Positions 33,262-44,800 of a stretch of 64,000 bases of DNA are shown piece by piece. This stretch comes from JBNKFV01 sp050289485 (lineage in GTDB: Bacteria; Pseudomonadota; Gammaproteobacteria; Pseudomonadales; Cellvibrionaceae): NCBI GenBank assembly GCA_050289485.1, contig JBNKFV010000016.1, positions 29,373-93,372 on the forward strand, in the 5' to 3' direction. The notes beneath the pieces were generated by a model. It had not been told where the DNA came from. It ran no database searches and saw only the letters and a program-made list of their open reading frames with translations. Both the position numbers and the translations under genes were made by a program. Each line of letters begins with the position of its first letter. Position 1 is the first letter of the stretch.

Positions 33262-34680
33262 ATGGCCGTAGCGCCACCGAGCACTGTTAGTACATCTGCT
33301 GCAATACCTATCCATCAGGCTGAACAAGAATGGTCATCTTCAAGTGCTGCTTATGCTGCATTATTTGTGATAATCGTTGCTACTTTTATCAACTTTTTCG
33401 ATGCTACTATATTTGGAATGCTGGCAGAAAGGATAAAACACAGTTTTGATTTAACTGACGAGCAACTGGGCTTTTTGGGTGGGCCTGCCAATATTATTTT
33501 TTATGTATTTGTAGGAATCCCACTAGCACGACTCGCCGATATATACCCGCGAAAATATGTACTAGCAGGCGGTATTTCGATCTTAGGTATTGTCACTGCA
33601 TTAGGTGGGCTGGCACAAAACTTTTGGCAATTTGTCAGTACGCGAATGTTTGTTGGCGCTGGCGCTTCTGCTCATGCGCCGGCGTCTTACTCTCTGTTGG
33701 CCGATGCATTTCCACCCGAAAAAATTACCCGTGCATTTGGGTTGCTACAGCTGGGCTTTATTGGCGGCACCACACTGGGCATATATTTTGGTGGAAAAAT
33801 GATTGGGCTCGTCAATGACTGGCCCACGGTTGAATGGATGGGGCTACAAATATACAACTGGCAATGGATTTTACTATTTATTGGCCTGCCGGGATTAGTC
33901 ATTGGCTTTGTATTTTTGTTTATTCATGAGCCCGTACGCCGTGCACCACCTGCCAGCGACGGTTTAATCAACGACATCCCTCAAGATGCTCCACTTGGCC
34001 GCAGACTGCTCACATTTATGGGGCTGGATGCACTAAAAGCTATTCACGCAAAGCGTTACGTGTATTACCCACTCTTTTCTGGCTTGGCGCTTAGTGCGGT
34101 AGAAACCCAAGGCATGGCCTTCTGGCGCACACCCTTTATGATCCGCACTTTTGGCTGGAGCGAACAACGAATGGGTGAAATTATGGCGCCAATGCTGTTG
34201 GTCGCTTCACTACTGGGAATTTTTCTGGGAAGTATTTTTGTAGAGTGGCTGGCCAAACGCTATAAAGACGCCAACGTACGCGCGGCTACCATACTCTTTG
34301 CTGGCGTGACGGTGTTTTCTATTACGGCACCGTTAATGCCTACCGCTGAACTGGCGTTAGGGGCTATGTCTTGCGCATTAATGTTTGGCATGGCCGGTGC
34401 GGTGCCACAAAATGCTGCCATTCAACGGGTAGCCCCACAGAAAATGCGCGGACAGGTTACCGCCGTTTATTTGTTTATGTTTACCTTTTTTGGTGCCATG
34501 GGCAGTCTGGTTATTGGTACCGTGGCCCAACGTATTGTCGGTGACCCACAAGACTTGTGGCTTGCCTTGGTATTAACAGCCGGCGTACTGCTACCTACCG
34601 CAACCTACTTTATGTATAAGGGTATTAAACCCTACCGCGAAGAGGTAGCGCTAATGGAAGCAACGCAAAAGCCATGCTGA
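33262..34680 (+). CDS. MFS transporter, spinster-like
   Basis: 472 residues from ATG 33262 (RBS GAGGGGA); the frame is open further upstream to 33205 but without RBS. Twelve membrane helices. FINFFDATIFGMLAERIKHSFDLTDEQLG in helix 1 and the motif A loop LADIYPRKYVL are the signature of the spinster/hexuronate-like MFS group found in bacteria that degrade steroids, sugars or lipids. Substrate unknown; no catabolic gene is adjacent. Confidence 0.82.
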   Translation: MAVAPPSTVSTSAAIPIHQAEQEWSSSSAAYAALFVIIVATFINFFDATIFGMLAERIKHSFDLTDEQLGFLGGPANIIFYVFVGIPLARLADIYPRKYVLAGGISILGIVTALGGLAQNFWQFVSTRMFVGAGASAHAPASYSLLADAFPPEKITRAFGLLQLGFIGGTTLGIYFGGKMIGLVNDWPTVEWMGLQIYNWQWILLFIGLPGLVIGFVFLFIHEPVRRAPPASDGLINDIPQDAPLGRRLLTFMGLDALKAIHAKRYVYYPLFSGLALSAVETQGMAFWRTPFMIRTFGWSEQRMGEIMAPMLLVASLLGIFLGSIFVEWLAKRYKDANVRAATILFAGVTVFSITAPLMPTAELALGAMSCALMFGMAGAVPQNAAIQRVAPQKMRGQVTAVYLFMFTFFGAMGSLVIGTVAQRIVGDPQDLWLALVLTAGVLLPTATYFMYKGIKPYREEVALMEATQKPC

Positions 34681-34748
34681 GAATGCCTTTGCCACTTTTT
34701 TTCCAGTGTTATATTACGCTCTTTTTTTTGATGTGCATTTTGAGATAA

Positions 34749-35168
34749 TTAGCTGCGCAACCAAACGTCTTGCACCCATTCCCAGATGGATTCAAATTGA
34801 ATATCGCTGAGCTCACCCTCCTCCCAGGTAAATATTTCACCATCACTATTAAGGCAATAATAACCCATACCATGACGACAAATGGGAATCAGGTAACGAG
34901 GTAAACCATTATCCCAGGCCTCAGCGGTGACCTCTGGAAGGTGATTGTAACTACCGCTATCGGCCACGGTAAAAGGTTCAATCCCCCCGTAAACAATGTC
35001 GCTGGCATGAAGAAAAAACAATTTGTAATCTTTTGGTAAAGATAACAACAATTCTTCTTCGATAACCACCAAGTCATCTTCATCAGGCAAATCCAGCGGT
35101 ACCGGAACTCGCTCTGCAGACTCACGTAATTCATCAACCAGCTCTTGAATATCGTCGGGTAATTCCAT
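34749..35168 (-). CDS. SMI1/KNR4 (SUKH)-like protein
   Basis: 139 residues, very acidic. The segment LSLPKDYKLFFLHASDIVYGGIEPF is the SMI1/KNR4 core (helix, P-x-D/E-Y-K, then a strand and glycine), followed by LIPICRHGMGYYCLNSDGEIFTWEEG, where the D-G-x-I strand closes the fold. Members include immunity proteins for nuclease toxins and housekeeping orphans. No toxin gene is adjacent, so an immunity role is not supported here. It sits 24 bp before the 3' end side of uvrB's downstream region, on the same strand. Confidence 0.75.
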   Translation of the reverse strand: MELPDDIQELVDELRESAERVPVPLDLPDEDDLVVIEEELLLSLPKDYKLFFLHASDIVYGGIEPFTVADSGSYNHLPEVTAEAWDNGLPRYLIPICRHGMGYYCLNSDGEIFTWEEGELSDIQFESIWEWVQDVWLRS

Positions 35169-35192
35169 AACACCTATCTACTAAAAATTACG

Positions 35193-37220
<2,028 letters not shown>

Positions 37221-37268
37221 TATACTATTCCACTTCAGTATTGCACTTCACTACAACCGGTTGATCGC

Positions 37269-39476
37269 TCAACGAGGCTTATGGGTGATTACCCAGCAGT
37301 GATGTATTTTTTTGTTACGTTGAAAATCCGGATCAAGTGTTTGTGCGGTGATATCTTCAACGTGGTATTTTGCTGTTAACGTTTCATCTAACTTAAACGT
37401 GCGCAGATTATTAGAAAAAATCAATTTACCCCCGGGGCTCAGTAAATCCATACAGCGATTAACATAGGCTGGGTGGTCGCGCTGAATATCCAGCACCCCT
37501 TCCATACGTTTTGAGTTCGAGAAACTCGGCGGATCTAACATAATCAAATCAAACGGCTCGCGACATTGCTGCAGCCATTTTTCACAATCGGCCTGAACCA
37601 GCTTGTGCCGGTCAAGATTAATATTGTTTTTCTCGAAATTCTGTCGGCCCCAATCCAAATAGGTTTTCGACATATCCACACTCACACTTTGGCTCGCACC
37701 ACCCAACGCTGCATGTACGGTTGCCGTTGCCGTATAACAAAACAGGTTTAAAAACTTTTTGCCCCGAGCCCATTCGGCAATCTTCAAGCGTACTGGTCGA
37801 TGGTCAAGAAACAAGCCAGTATCGAGGTAATCCCACAGGTTAACCAACAGGGTAGCCTGCCCTTCTTTTACGGCGCTTAGTGCTCTGCCGGATTGCCCGA
37901 GTTTCTCGTATTGTTGTTTACCTCTGTTACGCTGGCGGCGTTTGATGGCAATGGCGTGGGGCGCCGTATTGAAATACTCCGCCACTGCTGCGAGCGCATC
38001 CTGAAAGCGCTGATTGGCAGCCTTCTCGTCGATCGATTTAGGTGCCTGGTATTCTTGCAGCAGCACCTCTTGCCCGTAAACATCCACAGCAACGGCATAT
38101 TCAGGCATATCCGCATCATAAAGCCGGTAGGCTTCAATACCTTCCCGGTTGATCCACTTTTGCAATTGTTTTTGGTTCTTCTTCAACCGGTTGAGCAACA
38201 TCTGTGCACCATCGCTAAGCTCTACTACAGGCTTCTGCTTGGCTTGCGCCCACGGTGAATCGGCGGGCACGGCAGGTGTTTCTGGTCGCTTGTCACGAAA
38301 CAGGTTGTCGGGTTGCAGGTCGAACATCAGCAACAGGCTGGGAATTTTGCCATTAAACAGCTTGTAGCGTTTTTCTGGTCGAATGCGAATTTCGCGCCCC
38401 AACGCCTCGTTACCAGTAAAGACACCCAGCTTCCAGCCCATAAAGTCGCGCACGCAGATATCATTGAGTTGTTGATACAGTGGCCGCAAAGCTTCCTGCT
38501 CGCCTAAACGCTCACCATAGGGCGGGTTGGTAAGAATCAAACCGTGCTCAATCGGCTTATGGGTGGGCTTGGTAAAGGTCTCCAACGGTTTGTGCATAAC
38601 CCGTACATGGCCAGTTAAGCCTGCCTTGTGAATATTCGCCTCGGCGGCTTGGAGCACCCGATGATCCTGGTCGTAGCCGCGAATTTCAGGCAACCCGGCG
38701 GCCAGACCGGCTCGGCGGCGCGCAATCGCCTCTTCACGCAATTGCAGCCAAATATCACTTTGGTGGTGGAGCCAGGTTTCAAAACCAAACTTGGCCCGAT
38801 ACAAGCCTGGGGCAATATCCGCACTCATGAGCGCGCCTTCCAGCAATATGGTGCCTGAGCCACACATCGGGTCAAGCAGCGCACCGCCATTTTTGCCGAT
38901 TGCTGGCCAGCCTGCGCGTAGCAGCAGAGCAGCAGCAAGGTTTTCTTTTAACGGTGCCGCGCCCTGACGGGTGCGGTAACCACGCCGATGGAGGCTCTCA
39001 CCAGCGAGGTCCAGCGCAAGAGTAAGCTGGTCTTTATGCAGCCGTGCATTTAGCCGGTAACTGGGGTTGTCTTTGTCAATCGAAGGACGAGTGCCGTGCT
39101 TCGCGCGAATTCGATCGACTACGGCATCTTTAACTTTCAGAGCTCCGAATTGGGTATTGTTGATGGTTTTGCTAGAGCCGGAAAAATCCACACACAAGGT
39201 ATCGGTGGGGGCCAGCTGATCTTCCCAGGCAATTTGACTGGCCAATTTGTAGAGCGCATCGCCATCTGGCGCTGGGCCATGAATCAGGGTAAGCAATACT
39301 TTGTTGGCCAACCGCGACCATAAGCAGGCGCGGTAGGCATCCTGTAATGTACCTTCAAACGACACGCCGGCAATGGTCTGCTTGGCGGAAACAGCGCCAA
39401 GTGCGATTAACTCATCGTGTAATAAGCCCTCTAACCCCTTTGGGCAGGTGGCAAACAGTGAATACATTTTTGTCAT
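37269..39476 (-). CDS. rlmL: bifunctional 23S rRNA methyltransferase RlmKL
   Basis: 735 residues from ATG 39476 (a TTG one codon earlier is ignored). N-terminal THUMP domain (~50-165), then the RlmL domain with the catalytic NPPYGER (m2G2445), then the RlmK domain with KFLNLFCYTATATVHAAL as motif I and LDPPSFSNSKRM (m7G2069). The fused form is typical of gammaproteobacteria. Substrate is the central region of 23S rRNA domain V. Divergent from rmf. Confidence 0.96.
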   Translation of the reverse strand: MTKMYSLFATCPKGLEGLLHDELIALGAVSAKQTIAGVSFEGTLQDAYRACLWSRLANKVLLTLIHGPAPDGDALYKLASQIAWEDQLAPTDTLCVDFSGSSKTINNTQFGALKVKDAVVDRIRAKHGTRPSIDKDNPSYRLNARLHKDQLTLALDLAGESLHRRGYRTRQGAAPLKENLAAALLLRAGWPAIGKNGGALLDPMCGSGTILLEGALMSADIAPGLYRAKFGFETWLHHQSDIWLQLREEAIARRRAGLAAGLPEIRGYDQDHRVLQAAEANIHKAGLTGHVRVMHKPLETFTKPTHKPIEHGLILTNPPYGERLGEQEALRPLYQQLNDICVRDFMGWKLGVFTGNEALGREIRIRPEKRYKLFNGKIPSLLLMFDLQPDNLFRDKRPETPAVPADSPWAQAKQKPVVELSDGAQMLLNRLKKNQKQLQKWINREGIEAYRLYDADMPEYAVAVDVYGQEVLLQEYQAPKSIDEKAANQRFQDALAAVAEYFNTAPHAIAIKRRQRNRGKQQYEKLGQSGRALSAVKEGQATLLVNLWDYLDTGLFLDHRPVRLKIAEWARGKKFLNLFCYTATATVHAALGGASQSVSVDMSKTYLDWGRQNFEKNNINLDRHKLVQADCEKWLQQCREPFDLIMLDPPSFSNSKRMEGVLDIQRDHPAYVNRCMDLLSPGGKLIFSNNLRTFKLDETLTAKYHVEDITAQTLDPDFQRNKKIHHCWVITHKPR

Positions 39477-40054
39477 CAAATCAACTCGTTAGGTAGCTAT
39501 TTTCACATTAGCTCTTAGGTTGCTATCGCCATTGGCCATAAGCGCTATGCTGTATATAAAAAATTAGTCATTCACAAACACCGCCACTTTTTGGTGTACT
39601 GATCCTCCGGCGGTAAAGGCATCAGTGGTTTTCAAGATGCTTTACTCACTGAGATTCAAGTTGCAAAATCAAAGGTAACTGAGAGTTTATGCACTACAAG
39701 GATATCTCCCCTCGCCCATTCATTGACACACTTTCCACCTGTATTCGCTGTAGTCGAGCACTTGCCTTAAAAGGTTCTCGATGGCGTGGTTCATCGTAAC
39801 ATGATGCTGCAAACCACTCTTTAGACTTATGTAAAAAAACCGGAACTGCAGCGGTGTTTTGTGTTCACACCTCTGTATAAACATTCACTTAACAAAGGAG
39901 TTTTTATTCGGCAGTTCGTGCCAGCCAACCGCTTATCTTTAGGGGTTTTAAGGTCTTGAAAGGCAGTGGGCCTGACGTAAAACCAGTTAAAGAATGTAAC
40001 GGAGACTGGCTGATTATCTTGTGTTCAAATCTCAACTATGAGGCGCTATACACT
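39477..40054. other. intergenic region upstream of rmf
   Basis: 578 bp between the divergent rlmL and rmf genes. I see no gene with family features. A 36-codon frame at 39689 (with CxxC) has no clear RBS, and the rmf frame itself stays open upstream to 39956. The length suggests a long rmf leader or complex growth-phase promoters. Confidence 0.4.
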
Positions 40055-40261
40055 ATGAAAAGCCAAAAACGTAACCACACAGAACGTGCATTTTCAAAAG
40101 GCTATATGGCCGGTGTTGGTGGTAAATCGCGAAGCATGTGCCCCCATGAAACCGGTGAAGCTCGCCATGAATGGATTACCGGTTGGCGCGAAGGCCGCGA
40201 AGATCACTGGAGTGGCTATAACCGGATGGCGCAGGCTCAGAAACTCACCAATCTGCACTGA
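40055..40261 (+). CDS. rmf: ribosome modulation factor
   Basis: 68 residues from ATG 40055 (GAGG about 12 nt upstream). The RMF pattern is clear: MKSQKRNHTERAFSKGYMAG, then SRSMCPHETGEARHEWITGW and REGREDHW, matching E. coli RMF residue by residue in its core (GYxAG, MCP, WxxGWREA). RMF binds near the 16S 3' end and dimerises 70S ribosomes to inactive 100S particles in stationary phase. Neighbourhood with rlmL and pyrD matches other gammaproteobacteria. The frame is open 33 codons upstream, but only the downstream ATG gives a normal RMF. Confidence 0.95.
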   Translation: MKSQKRNHTERAFSKGYMAGVGGKSRSMCPHETGEARHEWITGWREGREDHWSGYNRMAQAQKLTNLH

Positions 40262-40384
40262 CGACGCTCGCTGAGCATAATTCTTAAATATCAACCAACC
40301 AGTATATGCGGCAGTTACCCCGTCAGCGTGACGGCAAATCGGTAACTGCCGCTCGATAACGGCCTACACTTACCTTCTTTAAAC

Positions 40385-41410
40385 TTACGCTGTTCGCAGC
40401 GATGCAATTGCATCGGCCGCTGCGTGTATCAGGCCTGGCCCTGCGTAGATGAAGCCGCTATAGATTTGCACCAGTGCCGCACCCGCTTCAATTTTTTCGG
40501 CAGCGTCGTGCCCCGACATAATGCCGCCTACGCCAATAATGGGAATGTCACTGTTTAGGCATGCACGTAACTTGCGAATAGTATCCGTCGAGGCGTCGGT
40601 GAGCGGCGCGCCACTGAGACCACCCGCCTCATTGCCGAAAGGCAGATTGGCTACGTCGTCGCGAGAAATGGTGGTGTTGGTCGCAATAACAGCGTCCATC
40701 GCAACCGCATTAACCGTGTCGGCAACACCTTCTATCTCCTCTTCGCTCATGTCGGGGGCAATTTTTACCGCGACAGGTACATAGCGCCCATACTCTTCGG
40801 CCAATGCTGCTTGAGCTTCTTTCAACCCACCCAGCAATTGCTTGAGATTATCGCCAAACTGCAGATTGCGCAGGCCTGGGGTGTTAGGTGACGAAATATT
40901 GATCGTTATGTAGTCAGCATGAGCGTATACCTTTTGCATACAGATACGATAATCGCTCAGTGCCTCTTCTTCCGGCGTTACTTTGTTTTTGCCAATATTA
41001 ATGCCCAGAACACCGTTGTAGCGCCGGTGTTTCACATTTTCAACCAGGTGGTCTACGCCTTTGTTATTGAAGCCCATACGATTAATAATCGCTTCAGCCT
41101 CTGGCAGGCGGAACAGGCGTGGCTTGGGGTTCCCAGACTGGGGCTTAGGTGTGACGGTACCTATTTCGACAAAACCAAAACCCAACTGCCCCAAGGCATT
41201 ATAGTAATCACCATTTTTGTCGAGCCCGGCTGCCAAACCAATTGGGTTATCAAACGTTAGCCCCATCACCGTTACCGGGTTACTCGGTATTTTCTGCGCA
41301 AATAACGGCAGCATATGCAACCGCTCTGCCGCACCCAGCAGGTCGAGACTTAATTCATGGGAGGTTTCCGGATTGAGGCAAAATAGCGCCTTGCGTAAGA
41401 GTGGATACAT
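40385..41410 (-). CDS. pyrD: dihydroorotate dehydrogenase (quinone), class 2
   Basis: 341 residues with the N-terminal amphipathic membrane-binding helix of class 2 enzymes (MYPLLRKALFCLNPETSHELS). FMN-binding and catalytic features: NPIGLAAGLDKNGD, FVEIGTVTPKPQSGNPKPRLFRL, NISSPNTPGLRNLQ (catalytic Ser region) and GVGGIMSGHDA near the C-terminus. It oxidises dihydroorotate to orotate, passing electrons to quinone, in pyrimidine synthesis. Confidence 0.97.
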   Translation of the reverse strand: MYPLLRKALFCLNPETSHELSLDLLGAAERLHMLPLFAQKIPSNPVTVMGLTFDNPIGLAAGLDKNGDYYNALGQLGFGFVEIGTVTPKPQSGNPKPRLFRLPEAEAIINRMGFNNKGVDHLVENVKHRRYNGVLGINIGKNKVTPEEEALSDYRICMQKVYAHADYITINISSPNTPGLRNLQFGDNLKQLLGGLKEAQAALAEEYGRYVPVAVKIAPDMSEEEIEGVADTVNAVAMDAVIATNTTISRDDVANLPFGNEAGGLSGAPLTDASTDTIRKLRACLNSDIPIIGVGGIMSGHDAAEKIEAGAALVQIYSGFIYAGPGLIHAAADAIASLRTA

Positions 41411-41485
41411 AACAGTGTAAATCTTTATTAAGCGGGATGACGGGACAGTAAAAAATTGCAGGCAAGGATACGTGAAGCCTGCCGG

Positions 41486-41707
41486 TTAGTCGATTTTTTC
41501 TACGGCAGTGAACTTGCCAGCAGCATCAAAATGAATGCGAAACGTGCCTTGAATACCATCACGCTGCACAAATTTCTGCAATATGCTTGCAGGAAACTGT
41601 ACCCTTTTGCCATCAGCTGAGTACGCCAACACGTTCCGAGCGGAACCTTGGTACCAGCGCAAATAGTCATCTGCAGAAATTCGAATACTGACGGTAACCG
41701 CACTCAT
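41486..41707 (-). CDS. DUF2835 family protein
   Basis: 73 residues: ISADDYLRWYQGSARNVLAYSADGKRVQFPASILQKFV followed by GIQGTFRIHFD. This is the short, conserved DUF2835 pattern known from gammaproteobacteria, usually near pyrD/rmf/gdhB as here (quoted from memory, in pieces of the same domain). It is soluble with no signal peptide and has no known activity. Confidence 0.75.
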   Translation of the reverse strand: MSAVTVSIRISADDYLRWYQGSARNVLAYSADGKRVQFPASILQKFVQRDGIQGTFRIHFDAAGKFTAVEKID

Positions 41708-41805
41708 CTAACCTTTTTACCCTACAACGCTGCCAAGCAGCCCAGAGCGTAATAATACTCACGCCCTGGGTTATCGCCAAGCCTCAGATAAAGCGCCTAG
41801 CCAGT

Positions 41806-44800
41806 CTACTGGGGTATTGGGGTTACCTCTTCGTTGCAATCTACACCCAGCGATGCGCTGTGTTTGCTGGCCTGCGCTAAATCCAACAATTCCCGGGTTG
41901 CTACCGAAAACATGGCGAAATCAGGCGTGGCACTGCCCTGTAAATCGCTCATCAGGGCTTTCCAGCGACCAATCAATACCTCATGTTGTTTGGACCAGGC
42001 ATCCAGCGCTTCTTGCAGGGTAAACTCTGGTGGCTTCAATTGCAGAATGGAGACCGTAATCGAGCGCATTTGCACTTCCAGGTCGTCAAGGAATGCCTCG
42101 CGGGCCATGGCCTGCCAATAGTTATCTACCGCTACATCAGAAACCTGACTGGCAAACCAGTTGAGGTTGAGGTGCTCAGCTACCAAGAAGAACAATATTG
42201 CCACGTCTTTCAGTGGTGCGTCACTTAGCCGTGCGGCCTCAAGAATGCTTAAACCGGAGTAAAGGTTGGTAATCATGGCTGTTGATCTGGCCATTTCTTC
42301 ATCCAGGCCAGCCTCTATCCAACGGTCGTAGGCAGCCTGCCAGTCTTCCTTGGCCTTGCCGGTTAACACATCTGGCATCAAGTGAACTACCTCATACAAA
42401 CGGTTGCCATAGGTCTCCACTTCTTGTTGCGGGTTAAGTGCGCCACGTCGGTTGCGTAAAAACCAACGTGTACCGCGGCGAACCCGCCGCATAATAATAT
42501 TGAAGAGTTCAAACTGCTGTTGCACATCAATCTTAAAGTCGAGGCTTTCCACCTGTTTGCGGTAAGCCTGCATATCAAAAATATCGCGCGCAACGCAGTA
42601 AGCCCGGGCCACAGCCGTAGCACTCACGCCGGTAGATTCCATGATGCGGTGGCAAAAACTGATCCCCATATTATTCACCAGGTCGTTGGCCAGTTGCGTA
42701 GCAATAATTTCTTTACGCAAACGATGCTCATACATTTGCTGGCTATAGTGCTCGCGAATTTTTTGCGGAAAGATGTTTTCTACCGCTTTCGCCAGGTAAG
42801 GGTCATCGCCAATTTCATCTGTGGCCAATGCGTCTTTCAGCATCACTTTGACATAAGAAATAAGAATGGAGAGTTCTGGTCGCGTCATCGCCAAGCCCTG
42901 GCTTCGGCGTTCCATCAAGGTTTCGTCATCAGGCAGAAATTCCAGTGCACGATCGAGCTGACCCTGGCTCTCGAGCGAGCGAATCACACGAATATATTCT
43001 ATCAGCCGTTTACCCGCCTGCTGCTGAGCCAGACTGATAGCCTGAGTTTGTTTGTAGTTATTGGCCAGTACCAATTCTGCTACGTTGTCCGTCATCTCGG
43101 CAAGCAAGCTGTTACGCTGCTTTTCGGTCATGTCGCCATTGCGCACAATGTCGCCCAACAAAATCTTGATATTGACTTCGTGGTCGGAGCAATCCACCCC
43201 CGCCGCATTATCGATAAAATCGGTATTCACCGCACCGCCATTCAAGGCAAATTCGATACGACCGCGCTGGGTCGCTCCCAGGTTTCCACCCTCACCTAAT
43301 ACTTTACAGCGCAGGTCTGCACCGTTAACACGCAGGCTGTCGTTGGCCTTGTCGCCCACATCACTATGGCTTTCTGATTTGGCCTTAATGTAGGTGCCTA
43401 TACCTCCATTCCAGATTAAGCCTACTGGTGCCTTGAGTAGGCGGTTAACTAACTGGGTGGGTGTGAGCTTAGTCTCACTGATGGCAAATACGTCACGCAT
43501 CTCTGGCGAGATATCAATCGACTTAGCTGAACGTGAAAACAGACCGCCACCTTTCGATATCAAACTTTTGTCATATTGGTCCCAGCCTCCGTTGTCACTG
43601 TCGAACAACCGCTTACGCTCCTGGTAGCTGGCGGCTGCATCGGGTGAGGGATCAATAAAGATATGTAAGTGGTTAAAGGCAGCTAGCAAGCAAGTGTGTT
43701 CCGACATGAGCATACCATTGCCAAAAACATCACCGCCCATGTCGCCAATACCAATGGCCGTAAAGGCTTCTTTTTGTACATCGATGCCTAACTCTTTAAA
43801 ATGCCTCTGCACCGATATCCATGCGCCTCTTGCGGTTATCCCCATTTTTTTGTGGTCGTACCCCTGGCTGCCACCTGATGCAAATGCGTCACCCAGCCAG
43901 TGGTTGTTTTGCAGTGAGATTTCGTTGGCAATATCGGAGAAAGTTGCCGTACCTTTGTCGGCGGCCACCACAAGATAGGGATCGCTTTCGTCGAGACAAA
44001 TCACATTTTTAGGCGGTACAATCTCACCATCGATAATGTTGTCGGTAACATCCAGCAAGGCCTGTATAAATATACGATAACAGGCTATCCCCTCTTCCAG
44101 CATTGCTTTGCGACTGCCATCGGCGGGCGGTTGCTTCACCACAAACCCACCTTTAGCGCCGCTGGGCACAATGACGGCATTTTTTACTTGTTGCGCTTTT
44201 ACCAGCCCCAGCACTTCGGTACGGTAATCTTGCAACCGGTCAGACCAACGCAATCCTCCGCGAGCCACTTTACCTCCGCGTAGATGTACCCCTTCAATTC
44301 GCGGCGAATAAACGAATATTTCGAACATGGGCCGGGGTTCTGGAATATCTGGAATATTGCGCGGGCTAAATTTGAAACATACATAATCTTTAAACGTACC
44401 ATCGGCGCTAGGTTGGTAAAAGTTGGTACGCATTGTGCCTTTTATCAAATCGAGATAGCGGCGCAGAATCGTATCGTCATTAAGGTTTTCAACCTGATCA
44501 AGTGCATCAATGATTTTCTGATTAAGTCTTACCAGGCGGCTGTTATCTTGCTCGCTGTTTTGATTGACCCGTGGATTAAAGGTGCTTTTAAACATCGCGA
44601 CGAGATTGCGGGTAATCTCGAGATGATTGGCGAGCGTGTCGGCAATATAACCTTGACTGAAGTTAAACGCTGTTTGTTTCATGTAGCGTGCATAAGCTCT
44701 CAAGGCCGTTACTTCCCGCCAATTGAGGCGGGCACCGATAATCAAACGATTAAACTGGTCATTTTCTGCTTCACGCCGCCACACAGCCTCGAACGCTTCT

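Noticed and set aside
39689..39799. 36-codon frame with a CxxC motif
   Set aside because: Too short and no Shine-Dalgarno; kept only as a note in the rmf upstream region.
42520..43299. 259-codon plus-strand frame inside the glutamate dehydrogenase gene
   Set aside because: Antisense shadow of a well-conserved 1645-residue protein.
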